A stretch of DNA of 64,000 nt from Eutrigla gurnardus (GCA_963514095.1 OY741271.1:6967976-7031975), one strand, 5' to 3'. Positions 12,801-24,806 are shown, counted from the first letter of the stretch. Made by a program: numbers and translations. The notes: generated by a model not told the origin, from the letters alone.

Positions 12801-15800
12801 GGCCCAGGGTAGCTTGCAGTAATGAACCTACACTGCGATTTAATACACTTAAATCAACACATCAGATCTTAATGAACTAATTATTCAAGTTGAAAGTAAT
12901 TATTGATGTTTATTGTATAATTATTTGAGAACTAATTACGTAAGAAAAAGTCAATGGAAACCAAAATCATCAACCCATTGAGGGCTGGATTCAAAACACA
13001 GCAAACCTTCTTGTACATATGAATGTCCTGTCCTGGAGCACCTGGACTACCTGTGAACCTGATTGGGCTGCAGGTACCACCTCAGGCTACAAGTAGTGAC
13101 AAGAACAGTCAACACAGTACTAGAGAAGAATCAGTCAGGAAGGATAAGCAGTCTGTGGCCACCACATCAAAACCATTTCCTTTTGGGGGTTATCTTGCTT
13201 TTGCCTTTCCATTGCACCTGTTGTCACTTTCATTTGCACCAAAGCAGCTGAAATTGATTCACAACCACTGACTTGGTGTTATACTGTGATGATTAAGTGT
13301 TCCCTTCATTTTTGGAGCAGTGTATATACACTAGTAGGGCTGAACGATTTATCGTTTTCTGACCGAAATTGCGATTTCAGACAACGCGATCATGTGATCG
13401 CCAAAGCTGCGGTTTTTGCAGCGCTCCTGACTCACCCAGGATCTGTTGTCAACTATTTTACACATGCCGTCTCCCGACCATCCTGCCAAGCTCACCAATC
13501 AGACTACTCGTGAACAGGTCACACTAACCAATCAGTATTAACCTGCTCCGTATTTGTAATTAGTCAGAAATTACTTCAACTGGACCAGAAGCGGAGTTAG
13601 GGGATTTAATCGCCAAGAAAAACAGCACGTCCGTCATTTGGGAGTATTTCTGGTTTGAGGCTGCAGACGTGCACCAGAAACGGGTACTGTGAAAAACCTG
13701 TCGCGCTAAAGTTGCAACATCCAGCGGAAACACAACCAATATATACCGGTGATATAATCTCCCGCGAGAGCGTGCATTTCACGGCAGGGGCGCTGATTAC
13801 GGCACAACACCGGCACTTGAAAAATCACCACAGACATTTGCATGACGCGTGCATGACGAAAAAGTCGGGTGAAAAGTCCGGTGACTATGATGATCAGGCC
13901 CACTGTAGCAAACAGACTACAATTACAGCATCTTTTGCCAGTGTAACTCTGTATGATAAGAGCAGCGGAAGACACCGGAAAGACGGATTTAAAAACCTCC
14001 TCCGCACGCTGGACAGAAGATATACGATTCCCTCCCGCACCGACTTCTAACAGGTTGCCGTCCCACAGCTATACGTGGACGGTAAAGAAAAAGTGGTAAG
14101 CCATAAATGAATGACCCACCTATTTTAATGTCTGACATATTTTTTAGAAGGATCATTTTATTTCAATAACAGTTTTTGATTTACAATTAAATGATTACAG
14201 TTAAGGATTTTTGCACATTTTAAGACAGTCAAAGATGGCTCTTATAGTTCATTTGTAATAACTGCCATTGGTCAAGGACTTTAAAGAATGAACATGCATG
14301 TTTCTTGTTAATAAATCCATTTGGAAGCAATTTTTAACTTTAGTCCTTGCATTAGAGTAATAGCATTCAATGTTTTAATGTTACTGTACATTGTGAATAT
14401 TGCACTGAAGCTTGATTTGAAGGAAATCGTGAATCAAATCGAAATCGCAATATCTGTCAGAAAAATCGCAATTAGATCTTTTCCCAAAATCGTTCAGCCC
14501 TATACACTAGTACCACCAGGTTCAACAGTTCCCCTCAACTACTTCTTGTTTTGGTGTTATGGCTTACAACTTTCCCTGCATTAGTTCCATCTCACTCCTC
14601 AGTAACCTCACTTCAGCTCTTTTCACCAAACAGACTAGCTGGAGGATATAGTGAGAGATTTAGTAAAACATTTCCCTTGAGGATAATGAAAAAGAGGAGT
14701 GAGACATTTCCCTTAAGAGTTGTGTGGAGGACCACAGAGCAAAGAGAAGAGTGAATAGTGGACTTGCATTTGTCAGATGGCCAGAAACACGATTCTACAT
14801 CAAGGCTGATGTAGACCTGTCTGGTGGATGTCTAAATAAGCAGCTGTTTGTTAACGAGTTCACCATTACAATGGTTAAAAGTTAATATGTTAATATGAGT
14901 TTTAACCTGCAGAGTGAGGACATTTTGGCGAGTCCTCACTTCTTCAAAGACTGTTGGAGGGTTAAAATTCAGGTTAAGGTTAGACATTTAGTTGTTAAGG
15001 AGTGTCCTCACAAAGATAGTAGTACATGTACATATGTATGTATTAAAGTATCTATATATGTGTACTTTTATGACCTACAGTACTATGACATCCTTAAGAT
15101 TGTGACATGCAATACTAGAGGTAATTTACTATACAATAACCAACTACAGTGATTACAATAATATGACATACTGTGCTAGGACAACCTACTAGTACTAGTA
15201 TATAGTATGCCCAAGTATCTTGTCAGGGACCAAGTAGTGAGGCAATGAGGAGAACAGGAGTTTTGTTAGAAAAATAAGGTTTTTATTTACTCCAAAAATG
15301 CAAAACAACACAAACCAAGAGCTTAATATCTAGGCCTAAAAGAAGGGAAAATAGAACCATACCCAAAATAACATCAACAAAACTAAGTGATAACTCAACC
15401 AACTGATAACGAATGTACTGGCTTGGCCCAACCAAATAAGATGCGAGGGAAAAGCAAGATGGAAGTTAACTACAACTAATACAAAAGGAAAACTAACTAA
15501 AACCAAATCTACCCTTCAATATGGCAGCACATGGTATGGCCTGATGATCAGTCAACAGGATTTAACAGTCCTTCATCCTTGGCCATGCCTTTGGCGCCAC
15601 CAGGAAGGTACCATTGCTGTCTATTAGCATGTGTGGCTGTGGCCATCACATATCTAATAATAAAGTATTAACTATTAGTTATTATACAGTTTTACATAGA
15701 ACTGGTTGACATGGTACAGTATAGCATACATATAGAGTGTGTATATCATCTATGCAATGGTTTATAAGGTCATACTAAATGTTATAGTATGCTATCTAAA

Positions 15801-18800
15801 GCCTTGGTATATGTAAAAAAAAAAAAGTAGACTGTCAAAACGGCCAAAGTGTACTGTATCCAAAAAGTCATAAAATATACATAGTATGTCAAAAAGTCAT
15901 CGCAAAAACCATTGTATAGTATGACAGACAAAAAAGTCAGAAAATAGTACGTCAAATTGTCGTAAAAAGTAATAGTATAATATGTCAAAGCAGTCATGAC
16001 ATAAAAATATGCCAAATAAAGTCATACTATAGGATGTCGGAAAAAGTAATAAATTGTAAAAAAGTTAAAAAAAAAAAAAAAAAAAGGGGGGGACATTCAC
16101 AAGCCCCCGACTGAGTGCCAAGATGTCAGAGTGTTCGCTGGAGAACAAGAGGGTTGCCTCCATGTTGTGTGTGCATATGCAGCACCAAACAGGAGCTCGG
16201 AGTATCGACCTGCGTGGAGTCTCTAGACTGGCGGACTCTATAGTTCAGCTGGGGGACTTCAACGCTTACGTGGGCAATGATGGAGTAACCCGGAGGGCGG
16301 GGGACTAGGAGGAATGGCCGGCCACTGGAGAGGAAGACCAGTGAGAATATGGAAACTGGTGGACTGCACTCACCGGGTTGGGAGTGAGTCACTGCCCCAA
16401 GTGGGAGTGAAGTATCTCAGGGTCTTGTTCCCGAGTGAGGGGAAAATGGAGCGTGAGATGGACAGGCGGTTTGGTATGGCACCAGTGATGCAGGTGTTGT
16501 GCTGGACCGTTGTGGTGAAGGAGCCGAGTCGGAAGACAAACTCTTGATTTATCAGTCCATCTTCCAACCCTCACCTATCGATCATGAGCTTCTCATTGAA
16601 AAGAGCCAATTGAGGTGGTTCGGGCATCTAATCAGGATGCCACTTCGCCTCCCATTGTTCCAGGCACATCCAACTGGGGATCTGCCCCAGTTTAGACCCA
16701 GAAAGCGCTGGAGGGATTATTTAGCCCATCTAGCCTGGGAGCGCCTCGGGGTCCCGGAGGAGGAACTGGAAATAGTTGCTGGAGCCTAAAACCAGGACAT
16801 AGTTTGAAGCATTTCAATTTGAGAAACCAAAGTAGTTTAAATGCAGAATCAATCCAGCAACCCGCATGTAGGTGACACACATTACCATTACTCAGTAACT
16901 TACCGTTGTCAAGTTTCATATAAATACAGTTGTTGCTTCAGATCTCTATGAACAGGAATCATTGAATGGTTTCACAGATGATCATCAAGGAAATCTGGAT
17001 ATTTCTCCTGAGTTTGCAAAGTAGGAGCTATAATACTTACTTATATTAAATATTAGTAGATTGTGCTGTGATTTTTCTGCACCTCACTGATACATGTAGA
17101 AAATGGTCCTCAAATCCGATGATTTTGTAGTTCATCACAATGAAAACCAACAGCCAGTAATGACTCATCACATTTCCCACTGGCGCTAATTCAAAAGTCA
17201 ATTTTCAGGTAGCAAACGTGTTTTGAATCCAGATTGTTCCAGTATCTCTTTTAATTTGCACATCCTTTTTTTCTGAAACAAAGTGCAGCAAAGACCCTGA
17301 AATCCTCTTTCTATTGTTGCTCTGCATCAGGAATGTAATGAGTGCTGTCTTGTGCTTTATATGCATGAATTAATAAGAGGCAAATATATTTGGAGTGTAA
17401 TTAACCAGAGAGTAAAATTGTGTGGCCGTGCTGTAATTATAAATACTATCTCTGCACTGCAGCTTACATTAAGCCCCCAGCAAGCTCTATTCTTTATTCA
17501 TGGCTCATCAGTTTGAGCCCAGCAGGAGACAACAGAGTTCTCTCGGTATCCGTTTCACTGCATACTGAGAAACCATCTATTTAAAACAGCCACTCTTTAC
17601 AATTTGAGAAAGACATCAGAAATACAGAATGATGTTTTAGGCTAAGGGGATGTTGCATACCACTTACAGATCTTTGAAAGCGTTATCGTAGGCGACCGGA
17701 CCTGCTTCAGGGTTTTTTAAAAAGACATTTCGCCAGAACTGTAGAAGCCTCTTGAATGAGAGGCAAAACGTTTTAGTTTTTTTTAAACCTAAAGCTTTCA
17801 AAGATTTCCATGACCTGGATGACAAAGAATCTTCGCCTGCCTATTACGGACGGACATCATGTTGTGGTGTGGTTCTCCTACATGGAAGAACAAAAAAATA
17901 ACAAATCTGTGTTTCTTCTGGATCAGAGGACACTCAGTGACTCCTCCTCTTCTCTCTTCCCTTCCAGAAGAGGCTGTGAGTCTGAGGCCATGGACACACT
18001 GAGGCAGAAACACACACACATGCACGCGCACACACACACACACACACACAGAGATGGAAAATGTACAGAACACTCACATTTTTTATCAACACAAAATTAA
18101 TTTTACCCTTTTTTATTTTTGTTTTTTTTAACTTAATTATTTGATCATCTCTCTTAGAGTTAACATTGTACTCGCTTCATTGTATACAATTATTGATTTG
18201 AATGTGTCATTTGCATTTCATGACTTTCAAGGTTGACTCGGTAGCAGCAGCTCACCTTTTGGTATTTTTTATTTAACCACCTTTATATTTGGGTTTCAAA
18301 CCATGAGCTACTGGAACTACATCAAACACTAAAACATGATTGTCAACTAATGTTACAACACTTAATAACTCATAAACACAATATGTATGGACAGTTGTAC
18401 ACCTAAAGGCTCCCAACAGGGTTTTGTTTTCAGCTATCAAGCACTTTGTATTGGCTTGGCAGTGCACAACATTAGTTTTCTGTAACTACGTAGCCAAAAG
18501 ACTGATGCCGCTTGGTTTGAGATGACATGTGATTAGCTTTCAGTTTGTAAAAGCAGATTCATCCTGCTGCTCATTTACCTCATAAACTACCCAACTGACT
18601 GAGAACGCCCAAATGGTTTAATCAAATGCATAGCCATAAGTGAGATTACATTGGGCGTAATTATAAATCGAGACATTTTGATTTAATGGAATGAATAAAA
18701 CAACCTGAACTAACGTTTTTGTTATCATAATTAATTATTATAATGGGGAAATATGCTAAAAAATAGAAAATTATTAGAAAATCTGTATAAAGTTAAAGTA

Positions 18801-21800
18801 GCAGCAGCAGACTGAAACCGAATGTTGGTCATTTCAATGTATATGTCCTTTTTTATTTCTGTTTGTTTTGCACAATATAGGCCAAACTTTTGTTTATCAC
18901 CGAACATAGAAGTAGCGACACGAGTGCTTCTTTAAGCCTGTTTGGCTCAGAGTCCAACATGGAGGGCAGGAACAGAGACTGGCTGTTGATCATCATGTGA
19001 AGGGTGAACAAAGGAATCAGATCCTTCTGGACTTCACTGCTCCCGTACATCTGTTGTTGTGTTCTCTATTTGATAATGATGACTAATTGTTATTTAATTT
19101 ATTAATCGTGTGTTTCTAACCAATCATTTCATTTATGTATTCATTTCATTTTTTTGTTTATCAAAGCACTTGATCATTAGAACAAAGTGATGTGTATCAT
19201 CATGATTGCTTCTGACAATAAATTTGAATTCATGCCATTTGTTAAGCCTGTCATTCATTCATTCATCTTTCACTTACCTTCCACAAAACGGCTTCAAAGG
19301 TGAAGACAAGGGACTTTCCAATGGCCATGGAAGAGATATATGAAAATTGTGACTCACAGGGAACTAAAACCCAGGCTGTTGTAATGTATGTTTAGGTAGC
19401 TGTCTTCGGTCCTGTCTTCTGTCCTCTTGATCTTCCCTCCAAGGGACTGTGAATAAAAAAGTCAGTCGGACAACAAGCATTAAAGACGATATGTGTAATA
19501 TCAGCAAAAGCAACGGTGTTGAGGGAAAGTGTCCAGAATATGTAATTGAATGCGTCCACAATCAAAGACGTACGTACAGTACTTATACCAATGAGTTTCA
19601 CATTGGGTTTGCCACAACCGGTGTTTCTGCAGCATCCTCTGCATACGTCTCGTCCACTCTTCTGACTTTAACGTTGTCTTGACTCACGCTGTTGTCTCTG
19701 TGCAGCGGGAGCTGTTCGACATGGAGCCGTGGGAGAGACCTCGAGAGGAGTTCAGGCTCCAGAAGAAACTGGGAGAGGGACACTTTGGAGAGGTGTGGGA
19801 GGCTCTGTGGTCCACCGAGAACAAGAAAGTGGCCATAAAGACTCTGAAACAAGGTATGAAGCAGTAAAACCAGGTGGCAGTAAATAGTCCTTTAACGCCC
19901 CATGAAAATGGTGTTTTTACTGAGCTGCAGTTATACTTACATAACCATACCCACCTTCAAACAGAACAGACACCGAAAGAGAGAAATGCTTTCCGCCCAT
20001 CCTTTCACTTCTTAAAGGGGCTACATTCATTTGGAACAGATACAAACCAGGAAGTCCAGTTTCAGGCTTCTCAAATGCTGAAACATCTCAAGGAAGTTTC
20101 TTTTTAAATGAAGAAGGATTTTACAGCAGAGGGTTCGGGTTTAATGGCAGATTCATTTTTGATCATCATAGCTGAAGGTACCAACAACCCTCGTGGAGGA
20201 CGGCAAAAAGAAAAAGTTGTTCATTCAGGAGGCTAAAGTTAACATGGACAGATTCACAGGATGGACAAAAACATGAGTGTGACAGATGGCAGTAGTAATA
20301 ACAAGTGGAAGGAAGGATGTGTTTAGTAATATATTAAAGTCCAGAGAAAGAGAGGTGAAGGTTGCTTCAATGACATTTATGGACATTTTGGGAAAAAGTG
20401 GGAAACATGCGTGACAAGAAGACGTGGTTGTAAAGATGGCATGTAAAGCCAAGTTAAGGATAGTGAACAAGGACAGCCGAGATAATCAAATAAGGTATAA
20501 CTTCACCAAGAATTCTGTTCCTCCTCTTCTAGAGGACACGAAGCAGGATGAGTTTGTGAAGGAGGTTCAGGCATTGAAGAGCCTCCATCACCCCAAACTG
20601 ATCCAGCTGTTGGCCATGTGCTCCAGAGGAGAGCCGGTCTACATCGTGACCGAACTCATGAAGAAAGGGAGCCTCAAGTCCTACCTCGCCTGTGAGTGTT
20701 AAAATCAGCACACACACATTAATATACATGGGTTGCTCACTTAACCTTAGCCGGGATCATAAAAGTTCATAAAATGAAAGTGTATCAGAGGTGATAAAAT
20801 GTTTGATGAATATCTATCTATCGATAAAGAGAGAATAATAATAATAATAAAAAGTCATAAAACGCCTGTAATATATTGAGTATGTCATCAGGAATCAGTT
20901 GGTAAATCAGTTCCTCAACAAGTGTTTAGATTGGTTTATTTACCATTTCTCAATGCCACATGCTTCCTGAAAGAGGTTTAGAACAGGAAGTAAAGTTTTT
21001 TTTTTTTTTTTTTTTTTTTCCTTTTTTTGGGGGCTTGAGAATTTCTGCCCTTACCTCAGACATTCCTCTGAAGCATGATATAGACTCAAGCAAATGGAAT
21101 TATAATCTGGTCCCAGCAGAGAAGTAAAGGCTTCATCACACAGAGTCTTGGCAGTAAAGTGGGAGTGGTTGGACTCTGATAAGGCTCATTCCAGTGGGTG
21201 GTTTTTATAGACGTTGCACATGACTGTACTTATCTGCTTCAGGGTTGCCCTACAACCACTTCTGCAAGTTATGTTCTGCAGCGGATTATTTCCAGTAAGA
21301 GTAGAACAATATAATGTGTTCATAAATAGCATTGCCTTTCTAATGTGACAGCTATTTGCTTATCTGCACAATCAGTAGTCAGCTTTATGAGTCACTTGGT
21401 GGAAAACTTGCTGCACACACTCACAGCACAGTTTCCTATATGGAGCTCTTGTACTTATCAAGTTTGATGTGATGTGACAAGTTTATCCTTGATCCACTTG
21501 ATTCTAAGATATCTTTGCACACTGAGCTGGTATCATACATTAAAAGGCCACATCCTCCAAACAAATAGGGGTCAGCATTTTATCTCTACAACCAGGTCCA
21601 TATGATCCACATTTAGCTTCATTTACTGTAGAAAAGACGAGAAAACAACTTGGCCACCAGGAGACTATTATATATTACTTTTCTTGTTTCTTCTACTTTG
21701 GATTTGATCCAGTTGCGTATAGACCATGAATTTATTATTGACAAGCTGATGTCTTTGACATGAGGTCAGCACTGTAACCTCTTCACATTCTGTAATGTGA

Positions 21801-22060
21801 GTTCATTTTGTAAACTCTTTGAAAATTTGCAGTTTAAAAATACTCATTGCAGACGGCAAACTCTGTGAAGGTTTGTTTGGGGAGACTTTTGACAGATTTC
21901 TTAAGTGTACAGGTCACAGTGACTTCAGGAAAAAAGTCCCCGACCGTTGGAATGAAGGCTATCAACAGATCAGTAGATAATATAATAAAGAGAGAGGGAA
22001 AAAAATGTTGTGAAGTGTTTGGTTATCGAAAACAATTTCATGCTGTTCACCAGTTTAGCT

Positions 22061-22096
<36 letters not shown>

Positions 22097-24806
22097 CTGC
22101 TGAAGGCCAGGTGCTGACATCAGCTCATCTGATCTACATGGGCAGTCAGATTGCAGAGGGCATGGCCTACCTGGAGGACAGAAACATCGTCCACAGGGAC
22201 CTGGCTGCCAGAAACATCCTGGTGGGAGACGATCTGGTCTGCAAGGTGGCCGACTTCGGACTGGCTCGGATTATTAAGGTGAGCAGGCTGTGTGTCTCTA
22301 AGAGAGAGAGAGAGACGACATGAACACAGGATGAAGCTGAGGGTGTTTGTTGCATTTGTCAAGAACCATTTTCTTATTTTAGAATAAGCTAATTCTTTAT
22401 CCGTGTTCTTTTAAATATGTATAGTGTGCTTTGTTGTTCCTGTGTAAACTCATGTATACTTAATGAATACCTCCATCCTCCCTCCATCTGTCCAGGAAAA
22501 TAGAGCAGCACTCAAATCTGCATAATTTAGTGCGTTTGTGTGTAATAACAGAATGTTTTATTCATACAGAGCTTCTAAGACACCAAAGAGTCTGTGTGTA
22601 ATACTTTTCATTAATACATCATTACCACATCTCTTGCATTTCTTGAGAGGCAATCATATTTATTGTTAATACATTTGATTCTCCATGAAAACAGTCTCTA
22701 CTGGCCTGTGCTGCAGTTTACCTTGTAAATACATCATCTTGTAAAAAGCAGGAACATGTTTTGCAAGAAATAGACTCGGTAGTTTTTCTCCCTTTTATAC
22801 CTTTTCAACATTATATGTCTGAAAATACACACTGTTCTAAAATCTTAATTTCTAATCACAATTATCATGGATGGATTTTTTCGGTTGTACTGCTTTAACA
22901 TGTTGTTATTAAAGCTGTCACCATGACATTTTCATTCAACTAGTCAATTGGCTGTTTACACAGCAACATGAGACAATGTTAAGTGTGCTTCTGGCCATCT
23001 CGCAATGTAAATGTGTGTGGGGGGGGGGGGGGGGGGGGGGGGAGTATTTTTGGGGCCAATGTGATGGACCTGGAAGTTGCAGTACACAGTTCTGCCACTA
23101 TGTCTAGCTAGGGGCTTGATTTAGAGGGGGTGATTTACAATAAGAAACACTGTCTGATGGATATGCATGTTCTGTTAATATTAAAAGTCTGCATGTATGA
23201 CTGTTCACCATCTCTCTCTACAGGACAGTGTGTATACAGCCAGTCGAAACACTAAGATCCCAGTGAGGTGGACGGCTCCCGAAGCGGCAATTTACCAGCA
23301 GTTCTCTGTCAAATCTGATGTCTGGTCATTCGGGGTCCTGCTGTATGAGATGATGTCACGTGGCAAGATGCCTTATGAAGGTACGTTGTTCACTTCCTTC
23401 CCATCTTTAAGAAAGGGCTGGAATCACAGCTCTATAAACCACTCCACTCTTTAGCTAATTGATTCCAGTGTTTTAACCCGTTTATTAATCAGATGAAAAG
23501 TATTGGAAGCATGAACAACTCTCCCAGTCACACAAGGACAATGGAGGTACTGGGTGTGCTGATTGTTTCCCATGTGTGGTTACACCCTTCTCAGTGTGCT
23601 TTACTGTGACTGTGAGTTTTGATGATGTTTTGAAGGATGGCAGTAAGATGTTGTTGGTTAAACATGTACAGTTACAGTAGAATAATGCAATTTGGAAAAT
23701 ACAGTTTAATCACCTATATTTGTTTTTGCAAATTAACAAAAATGGGGATATCCATCTGTATTTAAATTATTGTCGACATATCCCATGAAAAGAATGGCAA
23801 AAACAAATATGCCACAGATAAGCCAGTTGAACAATTTGGAAAGTATTGAAAGGATGACCAACACAATGTTGTTGTTTTTTGGTATAAATGGGCTACAAAT
23901 ATATCATTTTGTTTTTAAAAAGGCTAAATAATTTCCTCATAAAAGCTGGGCACCGAAGTTTTTCATCAAATGTTGCTCCAACGGGAGGAAATAGTGCATT
24001 TGTTTCGGACTATTTTCAGCACCATTGTCCAAAAACGATTAAAAAACAAATCAAATCAATGAGCCACACTGTTGTTTTGGGTGATAATTACCTTCATTAC
24101 CACGAAGACACACACACTGTAGATTTTCACTACACCAAATACTCACTCGAGCACAAACTGTAGATTAATCCACGACTGATAATAGTCCCAACAAATGCAC
24201 TATTTCTTTGTTCTTTTAGAAATAAAGTTGTATATTTGTGGCCTATTTAGAAAAATGTATATTGTCAGTTGGAATCAATGCGCTTGGAGCCGAGTGCAGC
24301 AAACAACAAAGTATTATACGTTTCATGTAATTTGTTTACAAGATAAAAATTGAGGACTAGCTTTATCATTTAAGTTCTAAATCTATGAGCAATCACAGAT
24401 AATCATACTTTCTAGATCATTGCATATCTTGATTCAATATGATGAGTCAGGTTGGCTTTACCTTTCAAAGTTGAGTTGGTGCAGCAATTCCTGATGTTAT
24501 AGTTGCTGGTTATCTGCACAGTGGAATATCCCTGCCTGCAAAAGAAAAAAAAAGGAAATGTATTGATCTGTTCCGACGCTCATGCATTCATATTTCTGCC
24601 TTTTAGGAAAAAGTAACAAGGAAGTGTTGGATCTGTTGTCATCTGGGTTTCGGCTGCCGTGTCCAACCCGCTGCCCTCAGAATATCTACCGCATCATGAT
24701 GGACTGCTGGGCTGCTGAGCCCTCCAAGAGACCCTCCTTCCACGCCCTGCACAGCCAGCTGGATACTATATATGCCAGGATATATTTCAAGACTATAGAG
24801 GTATAG
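3487..24806 (+). CDS. srms: Srms: Src-related non-receptor tyrosine kinase (8 coding exons, 504 aa)
   Basis: Joined exons are 3487-3866, 6389-6510, 12507-12673, 19706-19853, 20533-20691, 22097-22278, 23224-23380 and 24607-24806. They total 1515 nt in one unbroken frame with GT/AG borders throughout. The order is a Cys-rich N-terminus (1-20), SH3 (about 62-118), SH2 (about 128-220, FLVR Arg155) and kinase (about 239-500). Visible kinase residues are GEGHFG 246-251, Lys268, helix-C Glu283, HRDLAARN 358-365, DFG 378-380, activation-loop Tyr390 and APE 404-406, so it should be active. The SH3 lacks the usual WW tryptophans (GDYVLAKK); human SRMS, as I recall it, shares this. There is no Src-type regulatory tail tyrosine motif, as the family name implies, and no Gly2 for myristoylation. 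Human SRMS is about 488 aa, so this is full length. ATG 3487 has G at -3 and +4. Frk or Ptk6 is the alternative, but the SH3 loop and the place upstream of ptk6 favour Srms. Confidence 0.93.
5279..5303. repeat. (TAA)n microsatellite in srms intron 1
   Basis: A short run of ATA/TAA triplets, followed by interrupted copies. Confidence 0.8.
5671..5697. repeat. (TA)n microsatellite in srms intron 1
   Basis: About 13 TA dinucleotides. Confidence 0.85.
6389..6510 (+). CDS. srms: srms exon 2: first half of SH2
   Basis: The 122-nt exon completes Lys127 and encodes WYYGNINRVKAEKLLL onward to the FLVRISES motif (Arg155 binds phosphotyrosine in this family). The acceptor is CTGCTCAG|G and the donor TCTG|GTGAGT. 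The length equals ptk6 exon 2. Confidence 0.93.
8190..8430. mobile_element. possible decayed hAT-like fragment
   Basis: CAGGGGTGGACTAAAC near 8196 looks like a hAT terminal sequence, and GGGGCCCTCCCCCCATTGGG near 8370 looks like element interior. No second terminus or target duplication was found. Confidence 0.25.
9626..9973. mobile_element. hAT-like non-autonomous element (MITE)
   Basis: It starts TAGAGCTGGCACGAGAACC and ends GGTATCATGACACCCCTT, whose reverse complement (AAGGGGTGTCATGATACC) is an imperfect match to the start. It is flanked by ATTGGTAG (9618-9625) and CTTGGTAG (9974-9981), an 8-bp hAT-type duplication with one mismatch. No transposase is visible. It lies in srms intron 2. 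Confidence 0.55.
12507..12673 (+). CDS. srms: srms exon 3: second half of SH2
   Basis: The 167-nt exon encodes ARSEGKVYHFRIQRST through the end of the SH2 domain (GELISYYQKNPRSLGVLLEE). The acceptor is CTTACAG|CC and the donor CAG|GTAGGA. It ends in phase 0. Confidence 0.93.
13335..14502 (+). mobile_element. internally deleted hAT transposon with BED-finger remnant
   Basis: The termini are TAGGGCTGAACGATT and AATCGTTCAGCCCTA, a 15-bp inverted pair bordered by subterminal AATCGCAAT-type motifs. Both ends are flanked by TACACTAG (13327-13334 and 14503-14510), a perfect 8-bp duplication typical of hAT. Inside are pieces of a BED zinc-finger transposase: KTCRAKVATSSGNTTN near 13695, RHLKNHHRHLHDACMTKK near 13820, and FKNLLRTLDRRYTIPSRT near 13990. 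The catalytic middle is missing. A TGA replaces the first finger cysteine codon, and about 66 bp interrupts the finger between TTNIYR and HLKNHH. Confidence 0.88.
15770..16080. repeat. degenerate AGTATGTCA / AAAAAGTCAT tandem repeat
   Basis: Repeated variants of ATAGTATGTCAAAAAGTCAT occur with uneven spacing, ending in a poly(A) run at 16069-16085. Related AAAAAGTCATA words recur near 29355-29440. This is an old minisatellite, with no coding content. Confidence 0.6.
16086..16790 (+). mobile_element. decayed, internally deleted RTE-like LINE copy
   Basis: The first part encodes an endonuclease motif, QLGDFNAYVGNDG, near 16245-16290. The sequence then jumps to the reverse-transcriptase C-terminal region: QVGVKYLRVLFPSEGKME near 16400, QLRWFGHLIRMP near 16605, RPRKRWRDYLAHLAWERLG near 16695. 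These match the LINE at 37331-39609 with frameshifts. The 3' GGATAAGCGG tail and (ATGG)n are absent. The reverse-transcriptase core is deleted, so it is inactive. Confidence 0.8.
18010..18050. repeat. (CA)n microsatellite in srms intron 3
   Basis: A CA repeat with TGCACGCG interruptions. Confidence 0.85.
19706..19853 (+). CDS. srms: srms exon 4: SH2-kinase linker and glycine loop
   Basis: Encodes residues 224-272. The linker ends in DMEPWERPREEFRLQKKLG, followed by the canonical loop GEGHFGEVW and VAIK with Lys268. The acceptor is CTGTGCAG|CGG and the donor CAAG|GTATGA. The Trp-Glu-x-Pro-Arg-Glu-Glu-Phe linker is typical of this kinase branch. Confidence 0.94.
20533..20691 (+). CDS. srms: srms exon 5: kinase helix C to hinge
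   Basis: The 159-nt exon encodes EDTKQDEFVKEVQALKSL, with Glu283 of helix C, then the hinge VYIVTELMKKGSLKSYLA. The acceptor is CTTCTAG|AG and the donor GCCT|GTGAGT. Confidence 0.93.
20996..21019. repeat. poly(T) tract in srms intron 5
   Basis: About 24 consecutive T, followed by CC and another T run. Confidence 0.85.
22063..22094 (+). repeat. (GT)16 abutting the srms exon 6 acceptor
   Basis: Sixteen GT units run directly into the AG at 22095-22096. They occupy the place where a polypyrimidine tract is expected. Confidence 0.95.
22097..22278 (+). CDS. srms: srms exon 6: catalytic loop and DFG
   Basis: The 182-nt exon encodes SAEGQVLTSAHLIYMG through HRDLAARNILV and KVADFGLARIIK. The acceptor AG at 22095-22096 follows (GT)16 directly with no polypyrimidine tract, which is unusual. 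The donor is AAG|GTGAGC. The length matches ptk6 exon 6 exactly. Confidence 0.93.
23019..23042 (+). repeat. run of 24 G in srms intron 6
   Basis: An uninterrupted G run, preceded by TGTGTGT. It could form G-quadruplexes and its length is likely unstable or mis-sequenced. Confidence 0.9.
23224..23380 (+). CDS. srms: srms exon 7: activation loop to helix F
   Basis: Encodes DSVYTASRNTKIPVRW, with activation-loop Tyr390, then TAPEA and KSDVWSFGVLLYEMM. The acceptor is CTCTCTACAG|GAC and the donor GAAG|GTACGT. One codon longer than ptk6 exon 7. Confidence 0.94.
24607..24806 (+). CDS. srms: srms exon 8: kinase C-lobe end and stop
   Basis: Encodes GKSNKEVLDLLSSGFRLP through MMDCWAAEPSKRPSF and ends IYFKTIEV followed by TAG. 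The acceptor is CTTTTAG|GA. The C-terminus has tyrosines but no YQPGEN-like or SYEN-like tail. Confidence 0.93.

Larger units (their letters stand above)
12674..19705 (+). other. srms intron 3
   Basis: 7032 bp, the longest srms intron. It holds the hAT element (13335-14502), the degenerate tandem repeat (15770-16080), the decayed LINE (16086-16790) and a CA repeat. 15200-15660 and 16800-19700 show nothing I can name. Confidence 0.8.
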
